This document shows positions 38,975-43,456 of a stretch of 43,456 nt of DNA, piece after piece. The DNA is from Amanita rubescens. Lineage: Eukaryota > Basidiomycota > Agaricomycetes > Agaricales > Amanitaceae. The DNA lies in the NCBI GenBank assembly GCA_015039365.1, contig WION01000443.1, positions 1 to 43,456 on the forward strand, written 5' to 3'. The notes beneath the pieces were generated by a model that saw only the letters and a list, made by a program, of their open reading frames with translations, had not been told where the DNA came from and did not search any database. Numbering within the stretch: the stretch's first letter is position 1; each line of letters opens with the position of its first letter. A program made the translations under genes and the position numbers.

Positions 38975-41900
38975 ATGGCCTCTGCTGCTGATCTTCAAGT
39001 GTGTCGCGTTCGCGTTTTTTTCCCTAACTTCCATGTGATCATCATGTATAGAGGAAACATGAACTCGAAGGGGCACCTGACCCGTTCCCCTCTCTTCCTG
39101 AGGCTGCTGGGCCTGCCGAGCGCAAGCAATCTCCGCCTGTCGAGTTAGATGACGCCGCTTTCCCTTCCTTGGCATCCTCCGCTGCAACTACGCGGCCTCC
39201 GCAGCCAGCCTGGGGTGCATCGTCAGGTCCCCGTATCAAACCCACTGTCGTTAAACAGAATCTCCATGCCGATTCTTTCACTCTTTCGGCGATCGACTTG
39301 TCGAACGCTGGTAGGGATGGCAAGGCAGTAACTCTCGGCGAGGTCATGAAGCAAGTTATGTCAAAATTCAAGGTCAAATTGGACGCCTCCGGTAATCAGA
39401 AGAACCACCAGACTACGTTCCACCTAAGGGCAGAGTCCAAGAAAGAGCTCGAGAAGGCTAAACGAAGCCTCCTCACTCTTTTAAGTCCGGTGGTATGTCA
39501 TGCCGTCATTTTATTCTGTGTCTTTAATTGAACCATTCTTAGATCAAGATCGTCCTTCAAGCCCCGGCTTCGACAATTTCTTCCATTATCGGACCGAAAG
39601 GTGTGTCCTTGTTTACTGAGTGGGTCGCGCACTTAAAAAAAACTTTTTTGACGTAGGTGCGACGTTGAAGCAAATTCGCGATCAAACAAACGTCAAAGTC
39701 GATATCCCCAAGAAGGAAACTCTCACTCCCAATGGTAATGGTCATGCTAACGGTTCCGCCTCCGGTACGGCAACTCCATTAGAGGACGGCGCTGAGGAAG
39801 AGCCCACGGTCCCAATTACTCTCAGTGGGCCCCAGCCCCTTGTTTTGGAAGCACAGGCTCTCTTGACCGAGATTATCACGTCCAAGACTTCCATAGTGAC
39901 CCAACGCATCCGGGATATCCCTGCTCACGTATTGCCGTTTGTCCGCGTCCGCAGAGCCAACTTCGTCGCTGCTGCTCAAGGAACTGAAGTTCAGCTCGGT
40001 CTCAATGAAGTAACTCGCGAAGTCACTGTCCATGGTGATCGTGATGCTGTTGGCCGTGTTATCGAGGCGATCAAGGCTACTGTTGAAGGATTTAAAGGTA
40101 TTCTTACCTCTGTCAAGTTGACGATCCCCAAGCGCCAGCATCGTCTCCTTGCGGGCAAGGCAACAGAAGAGATCATGGCCAAGAGTAAATGTGCAATTAT
40201 CGTTCCTCGGTTTGACGAGCCAAGCGAGGAAATCATGGTATGGGGACAACCTGGAGACTTGCCCGGCGGTCTTTCTGCAGTAATGGAACAGGCTAACTCG
40301 AAATACATTCACGAGTTCCCCCTCCAGGGGCCGCCTGCCACGTCGCAACAGCTTTTGACATATATGGCTCGAATTCACTACGCAAAAGCGCTGGAAATCT
40401 CCAATCCTGGCGTATCAGTTCACTTCCCGTCACATACCTCTCTTGACAAGGTACAAGGTCTCAACATTGTTCTCATCGGAGACAAGCCGGCCGTTGATGC
40501 AACGATTCGCGAGATTTCTGGAATGCTTGGTAAACTCAATGGCGCAACCCAAGAGGTCTCGATCGACTGGCTCCTTCACCGCGTTATCACAGGCAAGAAT
40601 GCCAAGAAGTGAGTTATTGTTTTATATTGATACAGACACCACTAATCGGTGCAAGGATCAAGCAATTTCACGATACGCACAATGTTCTCATTCTTTTCCC
40701 CTCTGAGGCTGCCGAGCAGTCTACAGTACTTCTGGTTTATGATCCTCAATCAGCCTCAGCCTCGCCTTCTCCGGACGACAAGAAGAAGCATCTTGACGAT
40801 GTGAAGAGCGAGTTTTTGAAGATGGCGAAAGATGCTGCAGATGTTAGTAGCGAATTCGTCACTGTCGAGAAGCGCTGGCACGAAGCTGTTCTTGGCCCTG
40901 GTGGTACAACCCTTAATGCGTAAGCGCCAAGTTTCACAAACTGAAAACGGTTGAATCATTGTCGTTCGACAGCATTATTGGGGAAGACAAGACTCTTTCC
41001 ATCAAGGTTGGCGCTGATGCAGGCAGTCCAGACACTGAGGATGTCATCCTTGTACGCGGCATCACCGAGGACGTCAATAGAGTGGTCAAAGAAATCCTCA
41101 AAATTGTTGAAGATGCCAAAAACGATGAAATTGTCAGCAGCTACGTATGTGGATATCTTAGCAACATCTCAGCATTTGTTTTTGACGGTGAAACAAGGTA
41201 ACCGAGTTCGAGATTGAAAAGGAGTATGTAGGACGTGTGGTCGGTGCCCATGGGGTTGGCGTCAACAAGCTTCGTGAGCAACTTGGTGTGAAGGTCGACT
41301 TCTTCGATGAGGTTGAGGAGAAAGAGAAGGAAAGTGGTAGAAAGAAGAAAGCCATCCTTCAAAAGTCGAAGATCAAGGTACATCGCTTACAACCTTAATA
41401 TTAGATCACCTCTTATTATCTATTGCTAGATCACAGGTCGTAAGGAGAATGTCGAAGAAGCCAAGAAACGGATCCAAGCGCAGGTTGAGAGGCTTGTGAA
41501 TTTGTTCATCGATTTTTACTTTTTCCGTGACTGACTGAGACTTCAAGAGCGACGAGACGTCAGAGATTCTCAAAATTCCACATGAATACCACGCCTCTCT
41601 CATTGGACAGAGCGGGAAATATGTCATTAGGCTGGAGGAAAAATATGGCGTCAAGATTACTTTCCCTCGATCTTCTGAGGGTGCTGATGGCAAGACCCGT
41701 GAACAGCTCAAGTCTGACGAGGTTCTAGTCAAGGGCGGCAAGAAAGGCGTTGCAAGTGCGAAATCGGAGTTGATTGAGGTATGTTCTTCCCTTTTAATAG
41801 ACTTTCAATCCTTTGAGACCGTTCGATCAGGCTTATGAATTCGAAAAAGACTGTAACCACGTCCTCAAATTTACTATACCCAAACGATCTGTTGCCCGGG

Positions 41901-43299
41901 TTCTGGGCAAGAGCGGCGCTTCTATCAATGAAATTAAAGACAATACAGGGGCCCAGATCGATGTCGATAAAGACGGCCAGCGTGGCGAAGTGGCCAGCGT
42001 GACCGTTCGCGGCACCAAGGATGCTATCGCTGCAGCTAAAGCGACTATCCTTGCCATTGCAGAACAAGTCAAGGAGGAAACTACCGTCGTTCTTTTCATT
42101 GAGAACAAGTACCATCGCACAATTATTGGTGCTGGAGGACATGGACTCCGCGAACTTATTACCAGTTGCGGTGGGCCCACTGACTCAAAGCAACAAGGCG
42201 GTCTTATTCGATTGTAAGTGATATTTTGGGAGTAGTAGCCAGGCGCTGACTTGCTCCCAGTCCCCGCCAAGATGAACCATCAGACGAAGTTAAGCTTCGG
42301 GGCGAACCACTACTGGTAGATAAGTTGCAAAAAGAACTGGAGAAGATCGTTGCGTCATTGCGCGATCGTGTTGTTTTGGCTGTCACTATCCCTGCTTCAC
42401 AACACCGCGCGCTGATTGGTCGCGGTGGCCAGAATCTCAATGAAATTCAGTCGAACACGGGGGCGCAGGTTCAATTCCCAGGATCTCGATCGTACCACCA
42501 AGTTGGAGAAGCTCAGAACTCAGTAGAGTTTGGCGATGTCGATCCTGCTGACATCGTAAAAGTAACAGGATCCCCTGCCGCTTGCAAGGCAGCCATTGAT
42601 CTCCTTAAAGTGAGTTCTATCACAGTGTGTTCACTTTTCCGGCTGATGTCGTCCAGGGTCAAGTGAGATCCACTGCTGCGGAGATCACGGATAATGTCAC
42701 CGTGCCTCTAAAATACCACCATGCAATCAACCAGCAGGGCGCATTCTTTCGGAATATGCGGTCCTTTGGAGTTCATGTCGAGCAATCGGCGCAGCCAAGC
42801 AAGCCAGGGGTGCCAGTAAAGCCCTCCAGCGCCGTTCCCACCGCACGCATTGACGACACCGCGGAAGCGGCAGTCACTGAACCACAATGGGAGGTTATCC
42901 CAAATTACCAAGACGCGGAAGAAGGCGATGCAACCTGGACGCTCAAAACGCATGATCCAGCGGCCCTCGAACGCGCGAAAGCCTCGATAGAAGAGGCATT
43001 GGAACACGCTCAGGCTATGTCGCACGTCGGTTTCCTCACCTTACCTGATCGCAGCCTTTTCCCTCGCATAGTGGGGGTAAAGGGCTCAAATGTCGCCCGG
43101 CTTCGTAACGAGACAGGTGCTGACATTATTGTTAGCAAGGAAGATACCACGATTGCCATCATCGGTGTGTTCAATTTACGAATGATAGTGTTCAACTACT
43201 CATGTATTATCTCCAGGAACCGAGTCTAACATTGAAGCCGCAAAAGAAGCCATTTTAGAAATGGCGTCGAACTTAGGCCGTTCGCAGCGTCGGAAATAA
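38975..43299 (+). CDS. Vigilin/Scp160-family multi-KH RNA-binding protein (right copy)
   Basis: This is the mirror of 482-4806, reading forward; start ATG 38975-38977, stop 43297-43299, 13 exons and about 1,220 aa. Exon joins seen here include MASAADLQ|RKHELEG (intron 38999-39051), LSPV|IKIVLQ, IIGPKG|ATLKQI, GKNAKK|IKQF (AAG acceptor), TLNA|IIGED, SSY|VTEFEIEK (AAG acceptor), ERL|SDETSEIL (AAG acceptor) and the final IIG|TESNIEAAKEA. Eight modules have clear GxxG loops and about four are degenerate. A few substitutions separate it from the left copy, without frame breaks. It probably binds mRNA on ribosomes, inferred from family membership. Confidence 0.88.
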
Positions 43300-43456
43300 A
43301 AAGTATCTTGGATAAGACGGACGGACAATGCACAACATTTATGCACCCGAAACAGTAATGAATGCTTAGGATATATGTCTTATGAAAATTAATGACAATA
43401 AACCACCATTATTCCCATGAGAACGTTTACTAGTACAGAAAAATCCCCTATGCTAC

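Overview
This window comes from a filamentous fungus, most likely a basidiomycete (Agaricomycetes). The genes are packed closely, nearly all are split by canonical introns of about 45-60 nt, and the products are fungal: a Zn2Cys6 regulator with a fungal-specific domain, an ATP sulfurylase with an APS-kinase-like tail, ERO1, vigilin, RNase H2 subunit B and a mitochondrial 2-methylcitrate dehydratase. There are no rRNA, tRNA, transposon or CRISPR signals.

The dominant structure is one giant inverted repeat. Bases 326-21885 are repeated, inverted and almost unchanged, as 21897-43456, so each arm is 21,560 nt. An 11-nt spacer lies between them at 21886-21896. Every gene is therefore present twice, in mirror image. 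The arms differ by scattered substitutions and small indels. A block covering ERO1 and the membrane protein (about 4.8-9.7 kb and its mirror) is almost identical, while about 9.7-13.5 kb differs at up to a few percent. This looks like allelic variation, so the arms may be two haplotypes of a dikaryon joined head to head, either by assembly or by a real rearrangement.

Left arm, outside to centre: the 3' end of a gene with acidic D-G-x-P repeats (+, resembles U2SURP/SR140); vigilin/Scp160 multi-KH protein (-); ERO1 (+); a single-pass membrane protein of a basidiomycete family (+); ATP sulfurylase (+); a secreted Ser/Gly/Asn-rich protein (+); RNase H2 subunit B (+); a 718-aa protein of unknown function (+); 2-methylcitrate dehydratase (-); and a Zn2Cys6 regulator (+) that runs into the symmetry axis and is cut there. 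The right arm mirrors this, ending at the stop codon of the D-G-x-P gene.

Most genes are housekeeping: ER disulfide formation, sulfate activation, RNA binding, ribonucleotide removal and propionyl-CoA breakdown. The tightest functional pairing is the Zn2Cys6 regulator and 2-methylcitrate dehydratase, which diverge from a 136-nt shared promoter. The regulator is truncated at the axis in both copies, and the left copy also carries a one-base frameshift.
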